Source: a virus. Taken from it: DNA of 21,834 nucleotides. Positions 21,410 to 21,834 of the stretch are shown in pieces (the stretch's first letter is position 1; each line of letters opens with the position of its first letter). The position numbers and the translations under genes were made by a program. The DNA is taken from the IMG/VR virus record IMGVR_UViG_3300025115_000058, positions 1 to 21,834 of that record; one strand, given 5' to 3'. Under the pieces are notes generated by a model. The model was not told the origin of the DNA. It did no database searches and saw only the letters and a list, made by a program, of their open reading frames with translations.

Positions 21410-21468
21410 GCAGACTGGCATCCCGTGCGTGCGCTCACAGATCGGCGCACGGGACCGAGGGCAACACG
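21410..21468 (+). promoter_or_regulatory. Intergenic hairpin before cassette 4
   Basis: CCCGTGCG (21422-21429) pairs perfectly with CGCACGGG (21446-21453). GAGGG follows as a ribosome site for the next gene. No T-run is present, so an attenuator or cassette-border structure is as likely as a terminator. Confidence 0.5.
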
Positions 21469-21546
21469 ATGAAAAAAACGCATTACGGAGGCGGCGAGGG
21501 CGGCGGCTACGACTACAAATCCGCGACGCGGAAGGCGCAACGATGA
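21469..21546 (+). CDS. Minimal glycine-rich cassette 4 (25 aa)
   Basis: MKKTHYGGGEGG, then GYDYKSATRKAQR: the conserved start and end of the family with almost no glycine middle. It shows that the two ends are the constant parts and the middle is expandable. Overlaps cassette 5 by ATGA. Confidence 0.62.
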   Translation: MKKTHYGGGEGGGYDYKSATRKAQR

Positions 21547-21776
21547 GCGACGAAACGCATTACGGTGACGGCATCGGCGGCGGCAGCGGCAGCGGCGACG
21601 GAATCGGCTACGGCGACGGATTCTGCAGCGGCGACGGAAGAGGCAGAGGCAGCGGCGAGGCCGACGGCAGTGGCAGGGGCCACGGTAGCGGCATGTGCAT
21701 GGGCAGCGGCAGCGGCGACGGTAGGGGCGGGGTGGGCTTCGACTACAAATCGGCAACACGGAAGGCGCAACGATGA
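21543..21776 (+). CDS. Glycine-rich cassette protein 5
   Basis: A 77-residue protein starting MSDETHYGDG, with a GX-rich middle (GGGSGSGDGIGYGDG) containing two cysteines, and ending VGFDYKSATRKAQR. The tag is identical to that of cassette 4. The tag DNA ends in GGAAGGCGCAACG directly before the next ATG and so carries the next ribosome site. Confidence 0.7.
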   Translation: MSDETHYGDGIGGGSGSGDGIGYGDGFCSGDGRGRGSGEADGSGRGHGSGMCMGSGSGDGRGGVGFDYKSATRKAQR

Positions 21777-21834
21777 GCGACGCAGAAACACACTACGGCA
21801 GCGGTAGCGGTAGCGGCAGCGGAGGCAGTAGCGG
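21773..21834 (+). CDS. Glycine-rich cassette 6, cut by the window end
   Basis: Begins MSDAETHYGSGSGSG and runs off the window. Same start as cassette 5. The array therefore continues to the right. Confidence 0.65.
   Translation, partial: MSDAETHYGSGSGSGSGGSS

Overview
The window looks like part of a tailed double-stranded DNA phage or prophage (Caudoviricetes-like) from a GC-rich bacterium. The support is a large terminase, a portal protein, a repeat-built fibre-like protein, an SSB-like DUF3127 protein, a YqaJ/lambda-exonuclease plus ERF annealing pair, an SF2 helicase and many tightly packed small genes coupled through ATGA or GTGA overlaps. The host cannot be named from sequence alone. 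Several promoters place the -10 box about six bases before the ATG, which suggests leaderless mRNAs and a host that translates them well. Shine-Dalgarno sites are also common.

Layout. Positions 1-442 hold two imperfect tandem repeats with conserved hairpins and no gene. Positions 443-10201 are read leftward, in transcription order: small basic protein, LexA-like winged-helix protein, DUF3127 SSB-like protein, (one lone rightward gene at 9109), three unknown proteins, fibre-like protein, SAM methyltransferase, small unknown protein, GT-A glycosyltransferase-like protein, large terminase carrying a mini-intein, and portal. Positions 10202-11575 are a non-coding and regulatory zone. It holds a candidate ~410-nt structured RNA on the + strand (10291-10703), repeats, one leftward HTH gene (11098-11322) and an operator-rich divergent control region. 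From 11576 to the right edge nearly everything is read rightward: a 42-aa membrane peptide, small early proteins separated by a repeated covarying hairpin element, a miniature DnaN-like clamp protein, more small coupled genes, YqaJ exonuclease, a leftward RHH-like regulator, ERF protein, a small zinc-finger protein, an SF2 helicase with a LAGLIDADG intein in its P-loop, then an array of glycine-rich 'cassette' proteins interleaved with small unknown genes and running off the window.

How it fits together. The right arm is the early/replication-recombination arm (exonuclease, annealing protein, helicase, clamp-like protein). The left arm carries packaging and virion-associated genes. The divergent region around 11098-11576 is the probable switch. 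Most striking are (i) the terminase intein, whose middle is read out of frame across a segment that encodes two cysteine-rich zinc-finger motifs in the other frame, (ii) the large structured RNA candidate, (iii) the family of covarying intergenic hairpins, and (iv) the glycine-rich cassette array with conserved ends (THYG... and ...DYKSATRKAQR).
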